Shown here: in pieces, positions 18,542-30,066 of the stretch | Layout of the letters: each line of letters opens with the position of its first letter | Position numbering within the stretch: position 1 is the stretch's first letter | Source of the DNA: an uncultured Clostridia bacterium | GTDB taxonomy: Bacteria; Bacillota; Clostridia; TANB77; CAG-508 | NCBI GenBank assembly: GCA_947591055.1 | Contig: CANQCW010000005.1 | Coordinates: forward strand, 1 to 41,772 | DNA length: 41,772 nucleotides | Reading direction: 5' to 3' | Position numbers and translations under genes: made by a program | Notes under the pieces: model-generated | Database searches by the model: none | Seen by the model: only the letters and a program-made list of their open reading frames with translations | Told to the model about the DNA's origin: nothing

Positions 18542-20278
18542 TTATATATTTTCATCTCCACAATAGATTGGAAGTCCTACATTAGTGCCTATTTCATAAT
18601 ATTCACCTAAAAAGTTTACATCATTAAAAGAAATTTCATAAGTAGGCTCTTTTATTATTTTTCCAGTAATATCTATTATTCCCCATTTTCCGTCTTTCTT
18701 TATACCAGCATAATTTCCTTTTTGCTCTGAAACAAAATCATATTCGCAATTTACAACAATTTTTCCTTCACTATTTTTAAATCCCCATTTATCATTTTGT
18801 TTTACTGCATATAAAGCATTTTCTGGGAATAACTCTTTGTAAGTTGTTTCATTTCCATCTAATGTATAATATTTTACATCTGAACTTGATAAAATTTTGA
18901 CATATTTTTCTTCTTTTATAAATGATGCGTTTTCTAATCCCTCTTGAACTTTTCCTTGACTATTTATTACTAATGTTTTGTTTGTGTCCATTAATGTTGC
19001 TTGAAGGCAATTTGCTCCATCTACATTTTGTATTGTATTATATTGTAGTGGTACAACTATTTCTCCATTTGCTTTTATCAATCCTGTTTTTGAGTCATTT
19101 GTTGCTATAAATAAATCATCTTTAAAATATTCTAAATATGAATATTCACCTTTTAAAAGAACTTTATCATTTTTATCTACAATGTTATAATTGTTATTAT
19201 TATCTATTATAATGCTATAATTATCTGAAACTTTTTCTTTACTAGAATTTGTTGTGTTTACTGTATTTCCATTTTTGTCAAATATAACTGTATTTTCACC
19301 TTTAAAAGCATTTATATATTCTCCTCCTACAATTATATCGTCATAATCTATTGGAATAACACAATTTCCTTCTAAATCATATACACCAAAAGATGTATTT
19401 TTTTGTACTGTTAAAAGAGTATTAGTTCTATCAAAGCTTATACTTCTAAAGTCATTTTCTATTACTTCATCAGAATTTTTCATTAAACCATATTTTCCAT
19501 TTAAAGATGTTATAAAATAAACATCCTTGCTATTTTCAATTTCAGTAATTCTGCTTATTTCATTATAAACAGTATCTAACATCATTTTTCCATTAGTTTT
19601 AGCATATCCATATTTATAACCATCATCTGTTTTTATTCTTAAAATAAAACCTGCATCTTCATATTTCTTTTCTTCACTATAATATCCATCTGAAGTTATA
19701 TCATCATAAGATGTGTCAATTATCCTTGTTCCTTTTATATTAATTACACCATAATTTTCTTGTTCTTTTATTTTTAAATATCCTTCTTTATAATCAACAG
19801 ATGAAATGTCTTCATATATAGCATCTGTTATTTTATTTCCTTCAAAATCTATTAATCCATATAAGTTTCCTTCTTGATATTTTAATACACTTTTTTCATA
19901 AGGAACTAGACTTGTTATTGCTTTTATTGATATAGCATCAACATTGTTATAATTGTCCCATTTTTGATTATTAGATAAATCAACTACTTTCCAAGTATCA
20001 CTATTTGCATCAGCTAAGCATATAAATATATCTTTAGTTGGATTTGGAATCTTTATTCCATCATATTGTGGCTCAATTACTACAGTTCCTTCTTTATTTA
20101 TTACACCATATTTATCATTTTTTTCTAATACATAATACTCTACATCTGCTTTTTCTATTTCTTCTAGCTTAATAGAATATTTTTGATTTCTTCCTACTAT
20201 AAATCCTGTTACTAATCCTAAAATTAGTATAATTAAAAAAATAGTTATAAGTAATAAATAATTCTTCTTTTTTGGCAT
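18542..20278 (-). CDS. WG repeat-containing membrane-anchored protein
   Basis: N-terminal TM and repeated KYGVINKEGTVVIEPQYD / KWGFKNSEGKIVVNCEYD / KWGIIDITGKII units. Confidence 0.9.
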   Translation of the reverse strand: MPKKKNYLLLITIFLIILILGLVTGFIVGRNQKYSIKLEEIEKADVEYYVLEKNDKYGVINKEGTVVIEPQYDGIKIPNPTKDIFICLADANSDTWKVVDLSNNQKWDNYNNVDAISIKAITSLVPYEKSVLKYQEGNLYGLIDFEGNKITDAIYEDISSVDYKEGYLKIKEQENYGVINIKGTRIIDTSYDDITSDGYYSEEKKYEDAGFILRIKTDDGYKYGYAKTNGKMMLDTVYNEISRITEIENSKDVYFITSLNGKYGLMKNSDEVIENDFRSISFDRTNTLLTVQKNTSFGVYDLEGNCVIPIDYDDIIVGGEYINAFKGENTVIFDKNGNTVNTTNSSKEKVSDNYSIIIDNNNNYNIVDKNDKVLLKGEYSYLEYFKDDLFIATNDSKTGLIKANGEIVVPLQYNTIQNVDGANCLQATLMDTNKTLVINSQGKVQEGLENASFIKEEKYVKILSSSDVKYYTLDGNETTYKELFPENALYAVKQNDKWGFKNSEGKIVVNCEYDFVSEQKGNYAGIKKDGKWGIIDITGKIIKEPTYEISFNDVNFLGEYYEIGTNVGLPIYCGDENI

Positions 20279-20327
20279 AATTTTTCTCCTTTATCAAATA
20301 TATGCTTAATTATATAGCTAAAACTAC

Positions 20328-20876
20328 CTATATGTCAATTATTTCTTGAGCATATACATACCTTAAATTATTGCTTAAATCTTTAACATACGTAAACAAT
20401 TTTATACTATTATTATTATTGTTTTCCAAAATAATTTTTAAACTTTCTTTTTCAATTATTTTATTAAAATTTACTTTATATTTTTTTATTTTGTTATTTA
20501 CAGTATAAATAATTTCATCACCTACTTTTAAATCTTTCAAGTTAGCAAAATAATTCTTAGTTTTTCCATAATTAAATGCAATTAATGCAATATTATCTCC
20601 TAATATACTAGTATCTTTAAAATGACCTACATAATCATCAGTTGGAGTTTCTCCATCTATTTCATTTATGTTGGCTTTAAGTCCTAAAGATTTAATTTCT
20701 ATAGTCCATTTTTCTATTTCTTTAATTTCTTCATCTAAACTATTAGTAATATTAATACTTGAATTATTTATATTGGAAGTTTTGGGATAATTTATAATAG
20801 AAATTATGATTAAAAAAATAATAGATGAAATAAAAAATGATAATATGTTTACATTTGACTTTTTAAAATTTATCAT
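20328..20876 (-). CDS. Sortase-like protein lacking the catalytic cysteine (predicted pseudo-sortase)
   Basis: DDYVGHFKDTSILGDNIALIAFNYGKTKNYFANLKDLKVGDEIIYTV...IKLFTYVKDLSNNLRYVYAQEI. Confidence 0.6.
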   Translation of the reverse strand: MINFKKSNVNILSFFISSIIFLIIISIINYPKTSNINNSSINITNSLDEEIKEIEKWTIEIKSLGLKANINEIDGETPTDDYVGHFKDTSILGDNIALIAFNYGKTKNYFANLKDLKVGDEIIYTVNNKIKKYKVNFNKIIEKESLKIILENNNNNSIKLFTYVKDLSNNLRYVYAQEIIDI

Positions 20877-21027
20877 ATAAACATATTACCATATTTTTAC
20901 ATTGTTTGTAAATAGTTTTTATTATTTTTTTGATTTTTATAATATGTTTGACTATTTTATGTAAATATGTTATAATAGATTCATTGTAACTATAAAATTT
21001 TAAGTTTCATTTTTAGGAGGAAACAAA

Positions 21028-21648
21028 ATGAAGAAGCAATCAAAGAAAGACATCAATGACATTGAATTTTCAATGAAGGAAAATGACGGAAAAGAAAACT
21101 TAAAGGATAAGAAACCTCAAAGCAAAAAACGGAAACGTAATTCTTTAAGAACATTTTTACTTGTCATTTTATGCATTTGTGCAGTAATAATCACTGTATT
21201 GAAATGCAAGAGTTATGTAGAAACGCGGTCTCATGCTAAAGAATTAATGAGTTGGTTATCAAAAGGAGTTCCTACTGAAACATTAGTAGAAGAAAGTGGG
21301 ACACCATTTGTTACATTTCCAAATTCACTTCTTCCACAATCATCCTTTCCACCAGATGGGAAACATCAAGTACCTAGCGAAATTGTATATTATCCATGTG
21401 TCAAAGAAGACAAATTAATATTACATTTTAAATTTGCCTTTAGGTACTATAAATATGTAGACATATTCAATGTAACGTCTCCTAGTGGAAAGAAAATACC
21501 AATAGCAACAGATCCATATAACCCTTCTTTCTACTTCATAGAACTTTCAGAAGAAGGTACTTACACAATTAAATATCGTTTTTATAACGACATTTTAGAT
21601 CCTGAGCATCTTACCACTTATACTTCATTTTATTACTTGAAAGATTAA
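21028..21648 (+). CDS. Hypothetical membrane-anchored protein (orphan) with two in-frame CGG codons
   Basis: SD TAGGAGGAAAC; Lys-rich N-terminus, TM LRTFLLVILCICAVIITVL, extracytoplasmic domain. Confidence 0.75.
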   Translation: MKKQSKKDINDIEFSMKENDGKENLKDKKPQSKKRKRNSLRTFLLVILCICAVIITVLKCKSYVETRSHAKELMSWLSKGVPTETLVEESGTPFVTFPNSLLPQSSFPPDGKHQVPSEIVYYPCVKEDKLILHFKFAFRYYKYVDIFNVTSPSGKKIPIATDPYNPSFYFIELSEEGTYTIKYRFYNDILDPEHLTTYTSFYYLKD

Positions 21649-21674
21649 ATAATCTAAAAATTAAGCTTAGAATC

Positions 21675-21707
21675 AAAAAATGGATGCAAATTTTGCATCC
21701 ATTTTTT
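21675..21707. terminator. Bidirectional terminator between the orphan ORF and gapA
   Basis: aaaaaatggatgcaaa-ttttgcatccatttttt palindrome. Confidence 0.88.
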
Positions 21708-21722
21708 ATTATTTCTATAAAA

Positions 21723-22763
<1,041 letters not shown>

Positions 22764-22940
22764 TCATTTATGACAAATTGATTCTATTACAAAACAAATT
22801 ACATTTCAAGTAATTTTTAACAATATTTTACTAAATGTAATTTAACTTTTAGCTAAATATATTTTTGTCAAAAAATTCAAAAAAAATACTACCTAATAAA
22901 ATTAAGTAGTATTTTAATTAGTACTTAAATTAATATTAAA

Positions 22941-23189
22941 TTATAAGTTTACATTTAATTCAGGTATTTCTTGCATTTCTTGCATCTCTGCACTTTGTCT
23001 TGGTCTTAAATGAAAACCTTTATCATAGTATATTTCTTGATTCCAAAAATCACTTACTTCATTAAATACCTTTTTTTGGTATGGTGTTAACTCTACAACT
23101 ATTTCACGGCAAATAAAACTTTTAAAACTTGACCAAGGGCTAACTTTTGCTGGAACTTTTGAATATGCTTTTGTTTCATTTTCTTCCAT
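22941..23189 (-). CDS. Hypothetical protein
   Basis: 82-aa ORF with SD AAGGAGGAAAC. Confidence 0.55.
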   Translation of the reverse strand: MEENETKAYSKVPAKVSPWSSFKSFICREIVVELTPYQKKVFNEVSDFWNQEIYYDKGFHLRPRQSAEMQEMQEIPELNVNL

Positions 23190-23314
23190 TTTTGTTTCCT
23201 CCTTTGTTACTCTCCAGTATTATATGTTATTAATATACTATATTATTTTAGATTAATCAAGTTAATTTATACATTTTTCTATTACATTTTTATTTCCAAT
23301 TCGTTACATTTTAT

Positions 23315-24211
23315 TTACATTTGCAGATTAGATAAGTCAAATTTTGGTACATATTCTTCTTCATGCTTTCCTAATTCTTGCATATAGCCGTTTTTCAAAT
23401 CTAATGAGTAAATATAATTTTCTATTTCTCTATACTCTCTTATTGATAACTTTCTATTTATTAAATCATCATCTTTAGCTTTATATGTTGGAAAATATTG
23501 TGCCATTATGCTTACAAATACTTTATCATCAAAATTATCTTTTATCCATTTTAAAATATTTTTTGTATTTTTGATATGATTTGGAAGTATCAAATGCCTA
23601 ATAATTACACCTTTCTGTATAATACCTCTTTCATCAAATTTTACATTTCCAACTTGATTATACATTTCCTTTATAGCTTTTGTTGCTATGTTAAAATAAT
23701 CAGGAGCATCTGAATATTTAATTGCAACTTCATCTAAATAATATTTTAAGTCAGGTAAATATACATCTATATATCCATTAAGCATTTTTATTGTATCTAT
23801 ATTTTCATATCCGTTTGAATTATATATTATTGGAATTTTCAACCCATTTTCTTTAGCTATTTTAATACTATCTATAATTTGATATACATACATTGTTGGC
23901 GTTACTAAATTAATATTATTTACATTTCTATTTTGTTGCTCTAGCATAATTTGAGCAAGTCTTTCTACTGAAATTTCTTTTCCAACATTTTCTTGACTTA
24001 TATCGTGATTTTGACAATATATACATTTTAAATTACAGTTGCTAAAGAAAATTGTTCCAGAGCCTTCAGTTCCACTTATGCAAGGTTCTTCAAATTTATG
24101 AACTGAAGCTAAAGCTATTTTCATTTTATCACTTGATCTACAATATCCTTTTTGTCCATTTAATCTATTTACTTTGCAATTTCTTGGACATATCATACAT
24201 TTATCTAACAT
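23315..24211 (-). CDS. Radical SAM protein (PflA-like)
   Basis: CPRNCKVNRLNGQKGYC and TIFFSNCNLKCIYCQNHDISQ (CxxxCxxC). Confidence 0.92.
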   Translation of the reverse strand: MLDKCMICPRNCKVNRLNGQKGYCRSSDKMKIALASVHKFEEPCISGTEGSGTIFFSNCNLKCIYCQNHDISQENVGKEISVERLAQIMLEQQNRNVNNINLVTPTMYVYQIIDSIKIAKENGLKIPIIYNSNGYENIDTIKMLNGYIDVYLPDLKYYLDEVAIKYSDAPDYFNIATKAIKEMYNQVGNVKFDERGIIQKGVIIRHLILPNHIKNTKNILKWIKDNFDDKVFVSIMAQYFPTYKAKDDDLINRKLSIREYREIENYIYSLDLKNGYMQELGKHEEEYVPKFDLSNLQM

Positions 24212-24319
24212 ATTACCTCTATTTTCATAAAAAACTTTTTATATTATAGCACTTTTTTGAAAATTATGATATACTTTTTAAGTGTTTTTATATTGTTACT
24301 TAGGAGGTATTTCTAAAAA

Positions 24320-25063
24320 ATGAAATTAGAAAATAGTATTTTTGAAGAAGATTATATAACAGGATTCTCTCAAACTGGGATCCATAATGTTTTGACAAAT
24401 AAAAGTATTTTATCTTTAATGGAAACAATTGCAGGTGCTCATTCTGGATATGTCAATTATTCTTTTTCAGAATTGGCTAAAGAAAATAAAGCTTGGGTTT
24501 TGTTAAATTGGAAATTACAAGTTCTAAAAAGACCTACTGCTGATGAGAAAATAACTATAAAAACTTGGGGAAGATTTAATAATAAACTTTTCACTATTAG
24601 AGATTTTAAAATGTTTGATGAAAAGGGCAATTTATGTGCTATAGCAAGTTCTAAATGGTGCTTAATAGATATGCTTAATGGAAAAATTACAAAATTACCA
24701 GAAAATATACAAGAAATTTATCATGGATTTAGAGATGAATCTGTATTTAATATAAATGATTTGCCAAAATTATCTATTCCAGAAAAAACGCCTGATAAAT
24801 GTGATACTTATAAAATTAGAAGATTTGATTTAGATATTAATAAGCATGTTCATAATCTTAATTATTTAGATTATGCTTATGAACTTTTGCCTCAAAATGT
24901 TTATGATGATAATGAACTTAATAATGTTGAAATTTCTTATAAAAAAGAAATTAAATATGGTGATACTATAAAATCTTTTTTATATACACAAAATGATATT
25001 TACAAAATTGTTATTAAAAGTGAAGATGAATCTACAGTTCATGCAATTATTAAGATATATTAA
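24320..25063 (+). CDS. Acyl-ACP thioesterase family protein
   Basis: KAWVLLNWKLQVLKRPTADEKITIKTWGR and FDLDINKHVHNLNYLDYAYELLP; SD AGGAGG. Confidence 0.9.
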   Translation: MKLENSIFEEDYITGFSQTGIHNVLTNKSILSLMETIAGAHSGYVNYSFSELAKENKAWVLLNWKLQVLKRPTADEKITIKTWGRFNNKLFTIRDFKMFDEKGNLCAIASSKWCLIDMLNGKITKLPENIQEIYHGFRDESVFNINDLPKLSIPEKTPDKCDTYKIRRFDLDINKHVHNLNYLDYAYELLPQNVYDDNELNNVEISYKKEIKYGDTIKSFLYTQNDIYKIVIKSEDESTVHAIIKIY

Positions 25064-25098
25064 TAATAGAGGGGAAAAATATTCTCCTCTATTATTAT
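25063..25098. terminator. Bidirectional terminator
   Basis: taataatagagg-ggaaaaatattct-cctctattatta. Confidence 0.8.
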
Positions 25099-25397
25099 TT
25101 ATTTTCTAAAATTTTTTCAACTTCTTCTTCACTCATTTCTGCAACTTTCGCAATTTGCTCTATTGGCATATTTGCTATTGAATATAAATTAATTATCATC
25201 GTCTTTTTTCCCTCTTCAAATCCTTCGTCTTTTAATGATTCTTCATCCATCCTTGCTCTTTCTCTTAAAAAAACTAATCTTTCTAGCTTTTCATCTTCTG
25301 TCAGTTCTTTCACTTTTACTATACACTCTTCTATGTCTTTATTTTCCTTCATAATCTCTTTTACCTCCTCTGAGTTTGGATTATTTATGACTAACAT
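25095..25397 (-). pseudogene. C-terminal remnant of an Rpn/PD-(D/E)XK transposase-like nuclease family protein
   Basis: MLVINNPNSEEVKEIMKENKDIEECIVKVKELTEDEKLERLVFLRERARMDEESLKDEGFEEGKKTMI...MSEEEVEKILENK resembles the tail of this family; catalytic N-terminus absent. Confidence 0.55.
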
Positions 25398-25407
25398 CCA
25401 TTTTGAA

Positions 25408-25644
25408 TTAAATCAATTCTATTACTTCATTACTATTACAGTTTTGTCCTTTTGGAATTGCAATTATTTTAAATTTTGATATATTGTTTCCAAATTTTAT
25501 TTCTACAATATCTCCAACCTTTATTTCATAACTAGGTTTCACTACTCTTCCATTTACTGATATTCTTCCATTGTCAGCCGCTTCATTTGCAATTGTCCTT
25601 CTTTTTATAATTCTTGATACTTTTAAAAATTTATCAATTCTCAT
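25408..25644 (-). CDS. rqcP: S4-domain RNA-binding protein (RqcP/YabO-like)
   Basis: [45 protein letters not shown]. Confidence 0.88.
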   Translation of the reverse strand: MRIDKFLKVSRIIKRRTIANEAADNGRISVNGRVVKPSYEIKVGDIVEIKFGNNISKFKIIAIPKGQNCNSNEVIELI

Positions 25645-25663
25645 TTCTTTATGTTCTCCCTTT

Positions 25664-28600
25664 CTAATCTTCTATGCTAATTGATTTATTTAAGTAAGTA
25701 GAATATATATAAACTTTACTTACCTTTTTATTTAACGCCTTTTCTATTGCTTTCTTATATAATTCTAATTGGAATTTATATCGTTTTATTAATTCATTTT
25801 CATCTACATTTTTATCTGTTTTATAATCAACAAGTGTTATATTTCCTTTTTCATCAATATAATACAAATCTATTACACCTTGCATTAAAACATTTTCTTT
25901 TGTATCTTTATAAGGAATATTCATATAAAATGGTGTTTCTTTATATATCTCTTTAGCATTTTTTAAATTTACAAATATTTCTGATTTTATATAATTTTCT
26001 AATATTGATTTATTTTTTTCTAAAGTTTCTTTTTCTTCTTTTGAAATTTTTAAATCTTCTATTAATTTATTTACGTCATCATTTGATGCATCTATTTTTT
26101 GCAATGCTAAATGAATTAATGTTCCTAATTTTGCTCCTTTAATTTCTTTTGAATTTTCTTCTGTATCAAATTCTTTTAGCTTTATACTTTCTAATATTTC
26201 TGTCTCATTTTCTTTTAAATTTTGTTCTTTTAATGCTGTAACTGAAGTTTTACTTGGAGCTTCTACTAGATCATTATAATCATATTTCCAATTTAATAAT
26301 TCATCTATTTTTTTATATTTTTCATCATCAATTTTTATATTACTTAAATCTATGCTATTAGATATTTTTTCTTTTGGCTCATATTTACCCAAAGTTGACC
26401 TATCTATTATTTCCATCTTTAAGTTTACTTCAGGGTTATACAAATACACTAATTCTATCCAGTCTAAATATCTTATATATTTTTGTGTAAGTTTTGGACT
26501 TATTTTCTTAACTTTATCAGATTTATATTTTTCTATCTCTATTTTTTTATTTTCTAGACTTTTTTCTATTTCCTTGTCTGCTCCAATTATTATTAATTTA
26601 TCTTTTGCTCTAGTAAGTGCAACATATAGTACTCTCATATCTTCTGATATTGCTTCATTTTTAGCTTTTAATTTTATTGCCTCTTTACTTAATGTTGAAT
26701 ATTCATTTTCTTTATTTATAAAATTTACTCCAAATCCTAATTCTTGATCAAGTATAATTTTTTCTTTTATATCTTGAAGATTGATTTTTTTATCTACACC
26801 ACATAAAAATACTACTGGAAATTCCAATCCTTTACTTTTATGTATGCTCATTAATCTTACTACATCTTCATTTTCTCCAATTGTTTTTGCTTCTGCTAAA
26901 CTTGATTTTGATGCTACTTTTTCTATAAATGTAATGAAATTGAATAATCCTTTAAAACTAATTTTTTCATAGTCTTTTGCTTTTTCAAATAATTTTTTCA
27001 AATTTGCTTGTCTAAGTTTTCCATTTGGCATTAGCCTTACATAATGATAATAGCCAGTATCAGAATATATTTCCCATATAAGTTCATCTAAAGGAAGTAC
27101 TCTTTCTGCTCTTTTTAGCTCTTCTAATACTCTTAAAAAATTCTTTACCTTTTCTGTATCTGTCTTTACTAAAGCTTTATAAAATGGTACATTTTCTTCA
27201 TTTAATCTAATTTGGACAAGTTCATTTTCTGTAAATCCAAATATTGGCGACCTTAATACTGCAACTAAAGGAATATCTTGAAGTGGATTATCTATTATTT
27301 TTAAAAATGACAATATAGTATTTATTTCTATTGATTCTAAAAATTCTGATGCTGTATCTGAAAATACTGGAATTCCTTGTTCTATCAACTCTTTTTCATA
27401 TATTGGAGCTTCCATTGATGTACTTCTCAAAAGTATTGCTATATCTTTATATTTTATTCCTTGTTCAAGCAGTTCTTTAATTTTCTTTGCAACTAATCTT
27501 GCTTCTAATACTGATTTTTCTAAAACTTCCTCTTCATCATCTGTTTCTTTGTTATTCTCTACATTGCTATCTTCTATATCATCACTCTTTTTTTCTATAG
27601 TTTCTATTACACATAATTCTGGCACACAATCTATTTTTGGTGTTTCAAAACTTCCTGAAAAATTTAAATATTCTTCTTCTGTATAGTCCATTTCTCCTAA
27701 AGTTTTACTCATTATATTTTCAAATATATGATTTGTTAAATCTAGTATTTCTTTTCTACTTCTATAATTATTATATAATTGAATTTTTGTATCTTCTTTA
27801 ACACAAGTTTCATCATCAGCTTTTTTATATTTTGAATATTTATCTAAAAATAAATCTGGTCTTGCTTGTCTAAATCTATATATGCTTTGCTTTACATCTC
27901 CAACCATAAATATATTTTTTCCATTAGATACACTTTTTAAAATGCTTTCTTGCACTAGATTAGAGTCTTGATATTCATCAATTAATACTTCCTCAAAATC
28001 ATATTTGTTCGCAATATTAGTTTTTGTTCCATCTTCATTTACTAATAATTTTAATGCTAAATGTTCTATATCAGAAAAGTCAATTATATTTTTTTCTAAC
28101 TTTCTTTTTGTAAATTCTTTTTCAAATTCTAAAACTAATTCTTTTAATGATACAAGTATTGGATACATACTTTTAATGTCTTCTATTGCATCTTTAGAGC
28201 TACAAGTAACTAAACCTTTTAATTCTTTATTAAATATACTTTTTGCATCATCTCTTGCTTTTTTAGCTCTATCTTTTAATTCTTTTGAGGCTTCCTCCAT
28301 CTTCTGTTTTCTTGACCATTCTTCAAATTTTTTTGAGCTAACACCTGAATAAAGATTGTCCCATACGTCAAAATTTATTTTCTCTATCTCGTCATAATCT
28401 TGCACAACTTGTGTATAACAATCCACTATTTCTACATTATTTTCAACAATTTTTCTTGCTTTTTCAAGGTTAATTAATATATCTTTTTTCAATTCTTTTG
28501 CTTTTTCAATTATTAATTTACCCCAAATTGTTTTAGCAAAATTTTCTTCTTTTACATTAAACATTTCTACTTTTTCGTCTAGCCATTTTTCTGGAAATGG

Positions 28601-29143
28601 AACACATCTTGAAAACTCATATATGTTCAAAATAATCCCTTTTAATGGATCATCACTTTTGTATGATGTATATAAATCTAACAAATTTAAAAATTTTTCA
28701 TCTTGATTTTCATACTTTTCTTCAAATATATCTTCAATTACTTCTTGTTTCATTATTTGAATTTCAGCTGTATCTGCAACTCTAAAATTAGCTGATATTC
28801 CTAATTCAAAAAAGTTATTTCTAATGACATCTAAGCAAAATGAGTGTATGGTACTAATATGCGCTCTATTTAAAAGAAGAATTTGTTTTTGCAAATAAGT
28901 ATCATTTGGGTTTTCATCAATTTTTTTATAAATTGCATCTAATAATCTTTGTTTCATCTCACTTGCTGCTGCATTTGTAAAAGTTACAACTAAAAGTTTA
29001 TCAATATCTATTTTTTTATTTACAACTTTATTAATTATTCTTTCAACTAAAACTGTTGTTTTTCCAGAACCAGCTGATGCAGATACAAGTAAATTAGAAC
29101 CTGATTTTTCAATTGCTTGTTTTTGTTCTTTCGACCAATCCAT
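25664..29143 (-). CDS. addA: ATP-dependent helicase/nuclease subunit AddA
   Basis: [67 protein letters not shown]-terminal nuclease VDYKTDKN. Confidence 0.95.
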   Translation of the reverse strand: MDWSKEQKQAIEKSGSNLLVSASAGSGKTTVLVERIINKVVNKKIDIDKLLVVTFTNAAASEMKQRLLDAIYKKIDENPNDTYLQKQILLLNRAHISTIHSFCLDVIRNNFFELGISANFRVADTAEIQIMKQEVIEDIFEEKYENQDEKFLNLLDLYTSYKSDDPLKGIILNIYEFSRCVPFPEKWLDEKVEMFNVKEENFAKTIWGKLIIEKAKELKKDILINLEKARKIVENNVEIVDCYTQVVQDYDEIEKINFDVWDNLYSGVSSKKFEEWSRKQKMEEASKELKDRAKKARDDAKSIFNKELKGLVTCSSKDAIEDIKSMYPILVSLKELVLEFEKEFTKRKLEKNIIDFSDIEHLALKLLVNEDGTKTNIANKYDFEEVLIDEYQDSNLVQESILKSVSNGKNIFMVGDVKQSIYRFRQARPDLFLDKYSKYKKADDETCVKEDTKIQLYNNYRSRKEILDLTNHIFENIMSKTLGEMDYTEEEYLNFSGSFETPKIDCVPELCVIETIEKKSDDIEDSNVENNKETDDEEEVLEKSVLEARLVAKKIKELLEQGIKYKDIAILLRSTSMEAPIYEKELIEQGIPVFSDTASEFLESIEINTILSFLKIIDNPLQDIPLVAVLRSPIFGFTENELVQIRLNEENVPFYKALVKTDTEKVKNFLRVLEELKRAERVLPLDELIWEIYSDTGYYHYVRLMPNGKLRQANLKKLFEKAKDYEKISFKGLFNFITFIEKVASKSSLAEAKTIGENEDVVRLMSIHKSKGLEFPVVFLCGVDKKINLQDIKEKIILDQELGFGVNFINKENEYSTLSKEAIKLKAKNEAISEDMRVLYVALTRAKDKLIIIGADKEIEKSLENKKIEIEKYKSDKVKKISPKLTQKYIRYLDWIELVYLYNPEVNLKMEIIDRSTLGKYEPKEKISNSIDLSNIKIDDEKYKKIDELLNWKYDYNDLVEAPSKTSVTALKEQNLKENETEILESIKLKEFDTEENSKEIKGAKLGTLIHLALQKIDASNDDVNKLIEDLKISKEEKETLEKNKSILENYIKSEIFVNLKNAKEIYKETPFYMNIPYKDTKENVLMQGVIDLYYIDEKGNITLVDYKTDKNVDENELIKRYKFQLELYKKAIEKALNKKVSKVYIYSTYLNKSISIED

Positions 29144-29256
29144 TTTGCTTTTTTCTCCTCATTTTTTCTTAGTATATATTACTTTTTTAAGTATTTCAAT
29201 AATATTATTTTAAAAATTGGGCAAAATACAATAAATTAATTTTTTTGGAGGTAATT

Positions 29257-29868
29257 ATGGATAAAAATAAAACTCTCAAAAATAGCTCTGAAAATATCGC
29301 TGTGGATACAAAAGAGCGTGAGAAGGAAAGCGATTTATCTGACAATATCGGTAGTTCTAGAAAACCTGAGTATGATGATGAATCTTCAGATAGTAAGAAC
29401 TCTAATGACTATAATAACTCAGTTTTTGACTTTGATAATTTCAATCTTAATTTAATTATACTAGATGAAGTAAGCAAAATTGCTCACATGGGTATGAACA
29501 GCATTTCTTTTTTAATAAATAGAATTTATGATACAGAAATTAAAAAAATGCTTGTTGCAATATATTCTCAATATTCAAATATTTTGCTTCAAGTAAATCA
29601 ATATTTTGAAAAATATGGAGAAGTTCCATCTAACATATCAATTCATGATAAAATGATGAGCCTTTATGGTATAAGATTAAATTTAAGAAGAGATAGGTCA
29701 ACTTCTCATGTTGCAGAAATGATGATTCAAGGAACTTTAATGGGCGTTATCGAAGTTCAAAAAATATTAAATGCTAATTTAGACATTGATAAAGATGTAA
29801 CTGATTTATTAAAAAGATTTAATAAATTTCAAAGAGAAAATATTGATAAATTAAATGCTTATCTATAA
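29257..29868 (+). CDS. Hypothetical protein
   Basis: TTGGAGG SD before ATGGATAAAAAT; acidic N-terminus and helical C-terminal domain. Confidence 0.65.
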   Translation: MDKNKTLKNSSENIAVDTKEREKESDLSDNIGSSRKPEYDDESSDSKNSNDYNNSVFDFDNFNLNLIILDEVSKIAHMGMNSISFLINRIYDTEIKKMLVAIYSQYSNILLQVNQYFEKYGEVPSNISIHDKMMSLYGIRLNLRRDRSTSHVAEMMIQGTLMGVIEVQKILNANLDIDKDVTDLLKRFNKFQRENIDKLNAYL

Positions 29869-29936
29869 TAAAAGCTTGATTTTCACCACAAATTATCGTG
29901 TAATGATAAAAAGAGGTGATAATATCTTATAAAAAT

Positions 29937-29965
29937 TTGACAAATACAAATAATTAAATTATAAT
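29937..29965 (+). promoter_or_regulatory. Consensus promoter for orphan sRNA
   Basis: TTGACA (29937-29942), 17-nt spacer, TATAAT (29960-29965). Confidence 0.75.
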
Positions 29966-29970
29966 AAGTA

Positions 29971-30058
29971 TAGGAAATGGATAAACCACAATATGGTTTG
30001 CCGAAAGAAAGTTTTAAAAAACCATTCCTCGTTCAAAGCAGAATGGTTTTTTATTTTT
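29971..30058 (+). ncRNA. Orphan small RNA paralogous to the sRNA at 14044-14132
   Basis: Same layout: AAACCacaatatGGTTT hairpin, TTGCC, terminator AACCATTCctcgttcaaagcaGAATGGTT-T-tract; terminator and loop nearly match the first copy. Confidence 0.6.
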
Positions 30059-30066
30059 AATTTCAT

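Noticed and set aside
29869-29936. Remnant toxin ORF beside the orphan sRNA
   Set aside because: No convincing start plus hydrophobic ORF found on either strand.
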